A program made the translations under genes and the position numbers. The notes beneath the pieces were generated by a model. That model ran no database searches, was not told where the DNA came from, and saw only the letters and a program-made list of their open reading frames with translations. DNA of 5,323 nucleotides from Candidatus Limivicinus faecipullorum (lineage in GTDB: Bacteria; Bacillota; Clostridia; Oscillospirales; Oscillospiraceae). Where the stretch lies: positions 1-5,323 of the forward strand of contig DVHY01000054.1 of the NCBI GenBank assembly GCA_018711755.1. The letters run 5' to 3'. This document shows, piece by piece, positions 1-5,323 of the stretch (position 1 is its first letter; each line of letters starts with the position of its first letter).

Positions 1-1
1 C

Positions 2-736
2 AACAATGGTGCATACACCACCGGCACTGCCATTACAATAGAAAATGCATACAATGGCACCCCCAGTGGTTACCCTCAAATTACCAGCATTAACATCAGC
101 GGCGGCACCATGACCAGCGAAAAGGCTGATGCCATCCTGTACCTGGACCGTAATACCGCTCCTGACACTCACGACAGCTTCATCAGCGGTGGTATATTCA
201 GCAGCGTTCCCAAAGAGGAACTGCTCTCTGGAGGCAACACCGTCATCAGTGCAGGAGAGCTTTATGCCGTAGGCTCTGAGGACAACATGGCCTCCGTCAA
301 CGCCCTTATGGACAACGCCGGAGACAATACCATTACTGTCTACAGCGCCCCCGACGGCATCACCGCTCCCGAGGGCAGCACTGTTGTCAACAAGACCGGC
401 GACACTATTGTCGTCAACGGCCAGGAACTGAAGTCCGGTGAATCCATGACTGTCCCCTTCAGCACTGTTCAGCCTGTTCAGGGCGACTACTACATCCTTG
501 AAGGCAAGGACCAGACCTGGACCAAGGGCTCCAATGAAGAACTGAGCTTCAAGCTCAATTCCGGCAAACTTATTAAAGTCCTTATTGACGGCGAGGAAGT
601 GGAGTTTGAAATTACCGAGGACGGCATTGTCACCATCGCCCCCGAGGTTCTGGAAGCTCTTGAGCCCGGCGTTCACACCATCACCTTCGTGTACGTGGAC
701 GGCGGCATTTCCACCAACATCGTCATAGAGGCCTGA
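2..736 (+). CDS. Secreted or surface beta-repeat protein, C-terminal part (5' end off window)
   Basis: The reading frame is open from base 2, so the ATG at 110 is internal and the true start lies to the left; 244 residues are visible. Residues 1 to about 95 are Gly/Ser/Thr/Asn-rich with recurring short strands such as INISGGT, FISGGIF and VISAGEL, a pattern typical of right-handed beta-helix passenger regions. Residues about 125-155 form a short linker (TGDTIVVNGQELKSGESMTV). Residues about 161-244 look like one Ig-like beta domain, with ILEGKDQTWTKGS at its start and PGVHTITFVYVDGG near its end; from memory such domains recur at the ends of clostridial extracellular proteins. No LPXTG motif, SLH domain or C-terminal membrane segment is present, so any anchor must be N-terminal. 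Adhesion or glycan binding is possible but not shown. A hairpin cluster and terminator follow. Confidence 0.8.
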   Translation, partial: NNGAYTTGTAITIENAYNGTPSGYPQITSINISGGTMTSEKADAILYLDRNTAPDTHDSFISGGIFSSVPKEELLSGGNTVISAGELYAVGSEDNMASVNALMDNAGDNTITVYSAPDGITAPEGSTVVNKTGDTIVVNGQELKSGESMTVPFSTVQPVQGDYYILEGKDQTWTKGSNEELSFKLNSGKLIKVLIDGEEVEFEITEDGIVTIAPEVLEALEPGVHTITFVYVDGGISTNIVIEA

Positions 737-753
737 TTACCTTTTACTTAGCT

Positions 754-771
754 CTGCGTCCTTTGGCGCAG
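754..771 (+). other. Hairpin 1 of the 737-851 intergenic array
   Basis: The arms 754-760 and 765-771 pair over 7 bp (one G-T wobble) around a CTTT tetraloop. It begins 17 bases after the stop codon of the upstream gene and has no T-run, so alone it is not an intrinsic terminator. It may protect the mRNA 3' end or act with the next two hairpins. Confidence 0.55.
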
Positions 772-778
772 TCACGAT

Positions 779-796
779 CGGAGCCTTTCGGCTCTG
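779..796 (+). other. Hairpin 2 of the 737-851 intergenic array
   Basis: The arms 779-785 and 790-796 pair over 7 bp (one G-T wobble) around a TTTC tetraloop. Its stem length and loop resemble those of hairpin 1, seven bases upstream. No T-run follows. Together the two hairpins and the terminator fill nearly the whole gap between the genes. Confidence 0.55.
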
Positions 797-806
797 TGGC
801 ATACAG

Positions 807-837
807 GGCCGCCCCGCTTTCCTGGGGCGGCCTTTTT
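807..837 (+). terminator. Rho-independent terminator directly before the lipoprotein gene
   Basis: A perfect 9-bp GC stem (807-815 with 824-832) encloses an 8-base loop and is followed at once by five T (833-837). This is a canonical intrinsic terminator for the upstream secreted-protein gene. It lies against the ribosome binding site (838 onward) of the following gene, so transcripts from further upstream must read through it to express the lipoprotein. Confidence 0.88.
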
Positions 838-845
838 GGAGAGTG
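838..845 (+). promoter_or_regulatory. Ribosome binding site that favours the TTG start at 852
   Basis: The sequence GGAGAGTGATT starting at 838 resembles the anti-Shine-Dalgarno complement GGAGGTGAT with one extra base. The GGAG core ends 10 bases before TTG 852. It ends only one base before the GTG at 843, which is too close for normal initiation, so the TTG is the better start. Confidence 0.65.
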
Positions 846-851
846 ATTTAT

Positions 852-1904
852 TTGAGAAAAACTGTTTTGCTTATTCTCCTTGCGGCGCTCCTGCTTGGCG
901 GCTGCGCCGAGGAGGCTCAGCCTGTGGAAAGCTCCCAGCCTGATATATTTTATTCCGACCAGACCGCCATAGCCTTTCTTGATGGCTACTGGACCAATGG
1001 CCTTGGGGAATATCTCACAGCCGCCCCTGGCGACGGCGGGCTCATCCGCTGGGAGACCAACATTCCTCTCCCATCCTGTGAGCTCTACGTTTTGAAGGAG
1101 GGCGTGCTCACCGGCGGCAGCGGCAGCTCAGGCAGTGTAGAAGAGCTTCGGCTGCTCCGTTTTGAAAAGCTGGATGAGAACAGCATAAGCATTGAAAACC
1201 TCAACAGTGGGGAAAGCTCCACCTTTATCCGGGACAGTCTTGAGCCTGACCCTGAGCGTCTGGATAACGACTATGTCTTCTGGACCATGAACCGTGCGTC
1301 GGTCTATCTCCAGGGCATGTGGATGGACGAAAACGGCAGTTACTTTGTCCTTTCTGTGGATGAAAACGGCGCCGTCTCCTGGAACTCCGACCTGTCCGTC
1401 CCCGACTGCGACTACATTGATTTTTATGACGGTCAGCTCTGCGCCGTCACCTTGGATGACCAGGGCGGCAGGACCTTCGTTCCTGCCCTCACCTTTGACA
1501 TTCAGGATAAAAACAGCGTCCTTGTCCTCTGTCACAGTACAGGCCTGAGCAGCTGCTTCCAGCGCCTCAGCAGCGAGCTGGACTCCCAGCTGCTGGACAG
1601 CCGCTATATCTTTGCCAATCCCCAGCGGGCTTTTATCTTTCTGGAGGGCCTGTGGCTGGATGGCAAGGGCAACTACTTCTCCGTGGAAAACAAGGGCGGC
1701 AACCTGCGCTGGAACACGAATCTCTCCCTGCCCGCTTACCAGTCCTATACCTTTTCCCAAGGCTCCATGGTGGGTGTAAACACTGATGCTCAGGGTCAAG
1801 AAAAGATTGAGCCCATATATGACTTCACCGTCATATCTCAGGATGAGCTGGAAATAAGCATATCCGGGACGGATGACGTATATCTCATGCAGCGTCAGAA
1901 ATAA
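852..1904 (+). CDS. Lipoprotein of three tandem ~110-residue repeats, family not recognised
   Basis: The TTG start gives a 350-residue protein beginning with a compact lipoprotein signal: MRKT, a Leu/Ala-rich core and LLGGC, with the lipidated Cys at 18. The mature protein should be anchored on the outer face of the membrane. The rest is three copies of one unit, at about residues 33-142, 143-253 and 254-350. Landmarks recur at matching places: FLDGYW/YLQGMW/FLEGLW (Trp 47, 157, 268), a second Trp (67, 177, 287), a Pro (74, 184, 294), a Phe (104, 215, 325) and a closing Arg (127, 238, 348). The pattern GxW...GxYF...W...P...F...N.I.I...F.R suggests small beta-barrel domains, perhaps lipocalin-like; this is inference. 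I see no catalytic motif. The gene sits just after a terminator and 13 bases before the cold-shock-domain gene, its probable operon partner. Ligand sensing or scaffolding are possible roles. Confidence 0.85.
   Translation: MRKTVLLILLAALLLGGCAEEAQPVESSQPDIFYSDQTAIAFLDGYWTNGLGEYLTAAPGDGGLIRWETNIPLPSCELYVLKEGVLTGGSGSSGSVEELRLLRFEKLDENSISIENLNSGESSTFIRDSLEPDPERLDNDYVFWTMNRASVYLQGMWMDENGSYFVLSVDENGAVSWNSDLSVPDCDYIDFYDGQLCAVTLDDQGGRTFVPALTFDIQDKNSVLVLCHSTGLSSCFQRLSSELDSQLLDSRYIFANPQRAFIFLEGLWLDGKGNYFSVENKGGNLRWNTNLSLPAYQSYTFSQGSMVGVNTDAQGQEKIEPIYDFTVISQDELEISISGTDDVYLMQRQK
948..1901 (+). repeat. Three tandem ~330-base coding repeats in the lipoprotein gene
   Basis: The units run approximately 948-1277, 1278-1610 and 1611-1901. 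They are seen at the protein level through conserved Trp, Gly, Pro, Phe and Arg residues spaced 110 or 111 residues apart. DNA identity between copies is low, so the triplication is old. The third unit is shorter because the protein ends right after its closing Arg. Each unit starts after a similar junction (DIF, DYVF, RYIF). Confidence 0.85.
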
Positions 1905-1909
1905 GGGGG
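1903..1909 (+). promoter_or_regulatory. Ribosome binding site that sets the start at 1918
   Basis: AAGGGGG at 1903-1909 overlaps the stop codon of the lipoprotein gene and lies 8 bases before ATG 1918. The in-frame ATG at 1873 is inside the lipoprotein gene and has no such site. The arrangement implies translation of both genes from one mRNA. Confidence 0.75.
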
Positions 1910-1917
1910 CTCTCATT

Positions 1918-2763
1918 ATGTACAGCTTTGAAAACGAATCTCCAAAGTGGCTGCCCGGCCGGGAGCCGGAGGCTCTGCGCCGGCGCCTTGAAGACCTCTT
2001 CCGGCAGCTGGACTCCCGCTTCGGCGGCAAGTGCATAATCTGGGAGCAGTGGGACCATAAGGCCTGGGACTCTGAGGCCGTCTCCCTCTGCCGGGAGCTG
2101 GGCTATTCCCGGGGCGCCGCCTTTCTCACCGCATATGGCTACAGCATTTTGGACGGGGCCCGGTTCATTCCGGCCGCCCCATCCTCTCCGCCTTCGGCAG
2201 AAGCCCTTGAGGCCCACCACAGCCTCCCCTGCAAAGAGCTCCCTGCCTCCGCCCGGAGACCTGTCCCGGAGCAAACCGCCGTCCCGGCGGCCCCCGTCTC
2301 GGAACCTTCGGCTCTCGGAGCTCCGGCCCCTCAGTTCTCCGCCGCCTCGGAACGCTCCTCTGTCCCTGCATCCTCCGCCTCCAAAGTTCCGGCCCCCAGA
2401 GCCCCGGCTCCTCAGTCTTCCACCGCTTCGGAGCGAATCTCCGTCTCGAACCTGGGTGAGGATTCCTCTCTCTTCTATACCGGCTCCGTCACCGCCATCC
2501 TCCCCTATAACAACAGCGGTTTTGTCCGCCGGGACCTCGGCGGCGACTACTATTTCAACATCAGGGACTTTGCCCACCATGTGGAGCTCCGGCCCGGCTT
2601 GAAGGTTCGCTTCCGTCTTGAGCGGCGCATGGACCACAAGCACCATCGGATGCGCCTCAATGCCGTGGAACTGTCCGTCATCGCCTTGGACCCCCAGCAG
2701 CAGGATGCGGACGGCCGGCAGATACATCACGGACCGCAAACAATAAAAACCCCGGAAGACTGA
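1918..2763 (+). CDS. Cold-shock-like (OB-fold) domain protein with helical N-terminus and Pro/Ala/Ser linker
   Basis: The protein has 281 residues in three parts. Residues 1-84 are charged and probably helical (REPEALRRRLEDLFRQLDSRF, then two short segments to AYGYSIL); I do not recognise this region. Residues 85-185 are a low-complexity Pro/Ala/Ser linker with an internal duplication. Residues 187-254 match the cold-shock fold: a first strand YTGSVTAI, an RNP1-like SGFVRRD (200-206), an RNP2-like YYFNIRDF (211-218), then LRPGLKVRFRLERR and a last strand RLNAVEL. Canonical cold-shock proteins are about 67-residue single domains; here the domain is a C-terminal module, and the usual WFN of strand 1 is AIL, so nucleic-acid binding may be altered. 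No signal peptide or membrane segment is seen, so it is probably cytoplasmic. It is likely co-transcribed with the lipoprotein gene, and its last codons form one arm of the shared terminator. RNA or ssDNA binding is inferred from the fold. Confidence 0.8.
   Translation: MYSFENESPKWLPGREPEALRRRLEDLFRQLDSRFGGKCIIWEQWDHKAWDSEAVSLCRELGYSRGAAFLTAYGYSILDGARFIPAAPSSPPSAEALEAHHSLPCKELPASARRPVPEQTAVPAAPVSEPSALGAPAPQFSAASERSSVPASSASKVPAPRAPAPQSSTASERISVSNLGEDSSLFYTGSVTAILPYNNSGFVRRDLGGDYYFNIRDFAHHVELRPGLKVRFRLERRMDHKHHRMRLNAVELSVIALDPQQQDADGRQIHHGPQTIKTPED
2317..2445 (+). repeat. Imperfect duplication in the Pro/Ala/Ser linker
   Basis: Two 48-base copies, 2317-2364 and 2398-2445, are 81 bases apart start to start. 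They encode GAPAPQFSAASERSSV and RAPAPQSSTASERISV. The linker between the N-terminal region and the cold-shock-like domain probably grew by local tandem duplication of about 27 codons. Confidence 0.7.
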
Positions 2764-2785
2764 TGAGAGTCTTCCGGGGCTTTTT
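2745..2785. terminator. Bidirectional intrinsic terminator between convergent genes
   Basis: A perfect 11-bp stem (2750-2760 with 2769-2779) has an 8-base loop. On the + strand TTTTT follows at 2781-2785 after one C; on the - strand five T (complement of 2745-2749) follow directly. It therefore fits termination of both the cold-shock-domain gene and the leftward kinase gene, whose stop lies 20 bases away. The left arm is coding sequence (last residues of the + gene), and that gene's TGA is in the loop. Confidence 0.92.
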
Positions 2786-2799
2786 CTCTTCCGTTTTTC

Positions 2800-3930
2800 T
2801 CAGCTGCTCAGGCCCTCCCTGGCGGCAGCCTTTATCTTGCCGTATTCCTCTTCCACTATATTTTCCATTTCCTCCCATCTGCTCTCCATGTCCTCCGCCA
2901 GCTTGAACTGGGTCCGGCAGCGGTCCAGATTGTGCTTTTCCCTGTCGGTGGAGAAGTATTTGTCCCCCATCAGATAGTCGGTGAGGAAGCGGATGCCGCA
3001 CTCCATGGTCATCGTATAGGCCCCCTGGGTCAGAGCCCTCACCTCCGCCTCGCTGAGGCTGGGGCAGGCCTCCAGGAAGCCCCTGGTAAAGGCCCGGAAG
3101 TAATCCAGATTCAGTCTCACATTGCTCAGCTCCACCTCGTCCTCGGCGGCGGTGGAGGCGCCGAAGCGGATGGCGTCACCGAAATCGTGGGCGGAGAGGC
3201 CGGGCATCACCGTGTCCAGGTCTATCACGCACAGGGCCTTCCTGGTATCCTTGTCCAGAAGCACATTGTTTATCTTGGTGTCGTTGTGGGTGGCCCTGAC
3301 CGGCAGCTTTCCCTCCTGCCTCAGCTTCTGGAGCCGGCAGGCCCGCTCTTCCCGCTCCAGGGCAAAGTCCACCTCTTTGCGGACCTCCTGAAGGCGGCCG
3401 CACTCGTCGGCCTCTATGGCCTGCCGGAATTTACTGTAGCGATCCTTGGTGTCGTGGAACTTCTCTATGGTCTCCGCAAGCATTTCCGCGGGGAAATCCC
3501 TGAGGGCGTACTGAAAGCTCCCGAAGCCCCTGGCGCTCTGGTAGAAGTCTTCCGCCGTCTCCGCCCTCTGCAGGCAGATGCTGTTGGGCACGAAGCGGTA
3601 AAGCCTCCAGGCTCCGCCCTTTCCGTCGTCGTAATAGCTGCGGCCATCCACAGTGTCCATGTAGTTTATCATGGCCATTTTCCCCTGGCTATGCTGCCGG
3701 AGGAAGGCGCTGATGGCGCTCATGTTCTGCATCAGAGCCTCCACATTGGGAAAGACATAGCGGTTTATCCACTGGAGTATGTAGCGGCTGCCATTGTGGG
3801 TTGTCACCAGATAGGTCTCGTTTATGTGCCCGCTCTTTATCTGGCTGATGGAGGCCACCTCCCCGTCTATGGGGAAGCGGCTGGCTATCTCTGCCTGAGG
3901 TGCAAATCCGGCGCATATATCAGTGTGCAT
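2800..3930 (-). CDS. nahK: N-acetylhexosamine 1-kinase-like (NahK/LnpB type, APH-fold phosphotransferase)
   Basis: This 376-residue protein (about 359 in Bifidobacterium longum NahK) would phosphorylate the anomeric C1 of GlcNAc or GalNAc with ATP in the cytoplasm, giving the HexNAc 1-phosphate used for UDP-sugar formation. Visible motifs: the N-lobe loop SGHINETYLV (33-42) and RYILQ (49-53); the catalytic Brenner motif THNDTKINN (214-222) with presumed catalytic base Asp217 and Asn222; the metal-binding IDLDT (236-240); then FGDAIRFGASTAAED (250-264), MECGIRFLTDYLMGDKYF (309-326) and HNLDRCRTQFKL (333-344). These match, from memory, stretches that define NahK against antibiotic phosphotransferases. 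The ATG overlaps the permease gene by 11 bases and has AAGGAG 8 bases upstream (3939-3944), implying translational coupling. Exact sugar preference cannot be read from sequence; another hexose 1-kinase of this subgroup is the main alternative. Confidence 0.87.
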   Translation of the reverse strand: MHTDICAGFAPQAEIASRFPIDGEVASISQIKSGHINETYLVTTHNGSRYILQWINRYVFPNVEALMQNMSAISAFLRQHSQGKMAMINYMDTVDGRSYYDDGKGGAWRLYRFVPNSICLQRAETAEDFYQSARGFGSFQYALRDFPAEMLAETIEKFHDTKDRYSKFRQAIEADECGRLQEVRKEVDFALEREERACRLQKLRQEGKLPVRATHNDTKINNVLLDKDTRKALCVIDLDTVMPGLSAHDFGDAIRFGASTAAEDEVELSNVRLNLDYFRAFTRGFLEACPSLSEAEVRALTQGAYTMTMECGIRFLTDYLMGDKYFSTDREKHNLDRCRTQFKLAEDMESRWEEMENIVEEEYGKIKAAAREGLSS

Positions 3931-5245
3931 TTCTGTCTCTCCTTTTTTCTTCTGTCTGTGGGGGAGCCTTTCTCTCCTCCCTGCGGCGCAGCAGGATACC
4001 GGGTATCACCGTGAGTATCAGCACGGCGGCGGCCGCCAGATATATCTCCGGGGTGGGCACGGTCTTCACCTGGCCCAGCTCCACATAGGTGCTGTCGCTG
4101 CCCTGTATCACCGCCGCGCCAATGGCCGGGCCGATGACCATGGGCAGCAGCACCGCAAATATCATGCGTATGCCCTGGAAGTGGCCCGCCTTGTCTGCCG
4201 GCGTCCAGTCCCTGATATTGGCGCTGAGGGCGGCGGAGACCATCATATATCCCCCCATCATCACCGTGCCGGCTACCATCACTCCCACCGAGTCCCGGAC
4301 GAAGTACATCCCACCCAGGCCCAGCAGCATGATAAGAGCCGCAGGGAAGGCAAAGACCAGCTTGCCCATTTTGTCAATGAATCTGCCGGATACCAGACTC
4401 ACCAGAGAGGCCAGGATGAGCACCACTCCCAGTATCACCGCATAATCAGTAATGCCCAAAAAGTTCTGGATATATATAATAAGGTAGGGGAAAAACACCT
4501 GAACCGCAATGGAAAACACACAGAAAGCGGCAAAAGACAGATACAGGTCCGGGTTCTCCTTCATCACCGAGGGCCGCAGCCCGTAGAGCAGGTTCCTTAT
4601 ATAGCCGTCCCGCCGGGGTCTCAGCTCCTTATCGTCTCTGATGAGGAATACGGCGGCCAGACCCACCAGGCTCACGGCTATGCCGAAGATGCCGAAGAAC
4701 TCCTTCCATCTACCCTGCTGGGTGAGGGGGTCGAAGGCCCCGAAGATGACCAGCATGGATATGAGAGGCAGTATGGCCAGCACGCTCTCCACCCGGCCCC
4801 GGTTCTCCTTTGTGGTGATGTCGGTGATATAGGCGTTGAAGGCGGCGTCGTTGGCGGTGCTGCCGAAAAAGGTCATGACGCAGTCCATCACCACCACGGT
4901 GACGGCGGCGGCAGCCACGGCGTTGGCGGCGGGAAACAGGAGCTGCATATTCTCCACGCTGATAAAGCCGAAAATGCCGGTGCTGAGGCCCCAGAGCAGA
5001 TAGCCCAGGACTATGAAAATTTTCCGCCTGCCCAGTCTGTCGGAGAGAGCCCCCATGAGCAGGGTGGTCACTGTGGCCGCCGCCGCGGACCAGCCCACCA
5101 TGGCGGCTATATAGTTCGGGTCCGTGGAAATAGTGTTGTATAAAAACACGTTGAAATACATGTTCTCAATGGTCCAGGCAAACTGGCCGAAGAGCCCTAT
5201 GAGCACAATGCCCAGCCATTTCAGGCCGCCTATTTTTTTAGTCAT
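3920..5245 (-). CDS. Major facilitator superfamily permease, probable sugar transporter
   Basis: This 441-residue membrane protein shows about 12 hydrophobic segments (roughly 11-36, 46-67, 76-97, 101-125, 153-172, 182-203, 236-260, 266-287, 297-316, 320-341, 357-380, 400-419) and a charged tail. The MFS signature between helices 2 and 3 is GALSDRLGRRK (65-75), echoed in the second half as GRFIDKMGK (287-295). Helix 1 carries polar and aromatic residues (GQFAWTIENMYFN, 20-32), as in sugar-type carriers. Translational coupling to the HexNAc kinase suggests import of a HexNAc sugar or a disaccharide such as lacto-N-biose or galacto-N-biose, but the substrate is inferred from context only. The ATG at 5245 has two upstream purine runs: AAGGAG only 1 base away (5247-5252) and AGGGGG 9 bases away (5255-5260); the latter is the probable ribosome binding site. 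No convincing promoter is seen in 5246-5300. Confidence 0.88.
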   Translation of the reverse strand: MTKKIGGLKWLGIVLIGLFGQFAWTIENMYFNVFLYNTISTDPNYIAAMVGWSAAAATVTTLLMGALSDRLGRRKIFIVLGYLLWGLSTGIFGFISVENMQLLFPAANAVAAAAVTVVVMDCVMTFFGSTANDAAFNAYITDITTKENRGRVESVLAILPLISMLVIFGAFDPLTQQGRWKEFFGIFGIAVSLVGLAAVFLIRDDKELRPRRDGYIRNLLYGLRPSVMKENPDLYLSFAAFCVFSIAVQVFFPYLIIYIQNFLGITDYAVILGVVLILASLVSLVSGRFIDKMGKLVFAFPAALIMLLGLGGMYFVRDSVGVMVAGTVMMGGYMMVSAALSANIRDWTPADKAGHFQGIRMIFAVLLPMVIGPAIGAAVIQGSDSTYVELGQVKTVPTPEIYLAAAAVLILTVIPGILLRRREERKAPPQTEEKRRDRNAH

Positions 5246-5300
5246 GCTCCTTTTCCCCCTGTCGGAAGATTATCTTTCTCTCTTTTTATCTCTGTATATT

Positions 5301-5323
5301 CTATTTCTCGCCCAGCAGATTCA
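5301..5323 (-). CDS. Possible 3' end of an upstream gene in the same leftward operon
   Basis: Reading leftward from the window edge, one frame gives NLLGEK followed by TAG (5303-5301). Composition changes there from GC-rich to an A-rich 55-base spacer before the permease start, as expected at the end of a gene. With only six full codons, this rests on composition and position. If real, the neighbour would be the first visible partner of the permease/kinase pair; in bifidobacteria the kinase accompanies a galacto-N-biose/lacto-N-biose phosphorylase. Confidence 0.3.

Noticed and set aside
110..112. ATG as the start of the leftmost gene
   Set aside because: The frame continues open to base 2 with the same beta-strand pattern (ITSINISGGT) crossing this ATG, and there is no ribosome binding site before it.
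754..796. The two small hairpins as a riboswitch or small RNA gene
   Set aside because: They are short, lack a recognisable conserved core or junction, and no promoter for a separate RNA is visible.
1873..1917. Upstream in-frame ATG for the cold-shock-domain gene
   Set aside because: It lies inside the lipoprotein gene without a ribosome binding site, whereas ATG 1918 has AAGGGGG at 8-base spacing.
1128..2036. Long - strand open frame across the lipoprotein gene and the start of the next gene
   Set aside because: It crosses a real gene boundary on the other strand and has no recognisable domain; the + strand lipobox, repeats and ribosome binding sites settle the coding strand.
1885..2739. 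Long - strand open frame opposite the cold-shock-domain gene, Gly/Arg-rich
   Set aside because: The Gly/Arg richness is the complement of the Pro/Ala/Ser linker codons; the cold-shock fold on the + strand is the real product.
2800..3930. Aminoglycoside resistance enzyme
   Set aside because: The APH-type HxDxxxxN and DxD motifs are shared by the superfamily, but the surrounding stretches and the permease neighbour fit the NahK subgroup of sugar 1-kinases.
2932..4014. Long + strand open frame opposite the kinase gene
   Set aside because: It is an antisense shadow of the kinase, whose catalytic motifs are clear; the + frame lacks a plausible start region and any known motif.
3923..5143. Long + strand open frame opposite the permease gene
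   Set aside because: Its product is His/Gly-rich with no recognisable domain, has no good ribosome binding site, and is explained by the codon bias of the permease gene on the other strand.
5246..5300. Promoter for the permease gene
   Set aside because: Some A/T-rich -10-like hexamers occur (for example GATAAT and TATACA read leftward), but none has a matching -35 at about 17 bases.

Overview
The window looks like chromosomal DNA of a low-branching Gram-positive gut bacterium, most likely a GC-rich member of the Clostridia. The evidence is clear Shine-Dalgarno sites, a TTG start with a lipobox signal peptide, a secreted beta-repeat protein ending in a domain I associate with clostridial surface proteins, and a sugar-kinase/permease pair typical of host-glycan users. 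This placement is inference from gene content; there is no rRNA or other marker gene. I see no tRNA, rRNA, CRISPR array, insertion sequence or integrase.

Left part, rightward (+). Positions 2-736 hold the C-terminal 244 residues of a secreted or surface protein whose start lies off the left edge. A 115-base gap follows, with three successive hairpins; the last is a strong intrinsic terminator. Its T-run touches the ribosome binding site of the next gene. That gene (852-1904, TTG start) encodes a lipoprotein made of three tandem repeats of about 110 residues, of a family I do not recognise. Thirteen bases later comes a gene (1918-2763) for a protein with a helical N-terminal region, a Pro/Ala/Ser-rich linker and a C-terminal cold-shock-like OB fold. 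These two genes are very probably co-transcribed and end at a shared terminator.

Right part, leftward (-). A major facilitator permease gene (5245-3920) overlaps by 11 bases a gene for an N-acetylhexosamine 1-kinase-like enzyme (3930-2800). At the extreme right edge, 5323-5301 may be the last codons of a further upstream gene in the same operon. The likely role of this operon is uptake and anomeric phosphorylation of N-acetylhexosamine or of sugars released from mucin or milk-type glycans. The permease substrate is inferred only from its neighbour. The two gene blocks converge on a bidirectional terminator at 2745-2785.

The least explained parts are the triple-repeat lipoprotein, its co-transcribed cold-shock-domain partner, and the hairpin array that separates them from the upstream gene.
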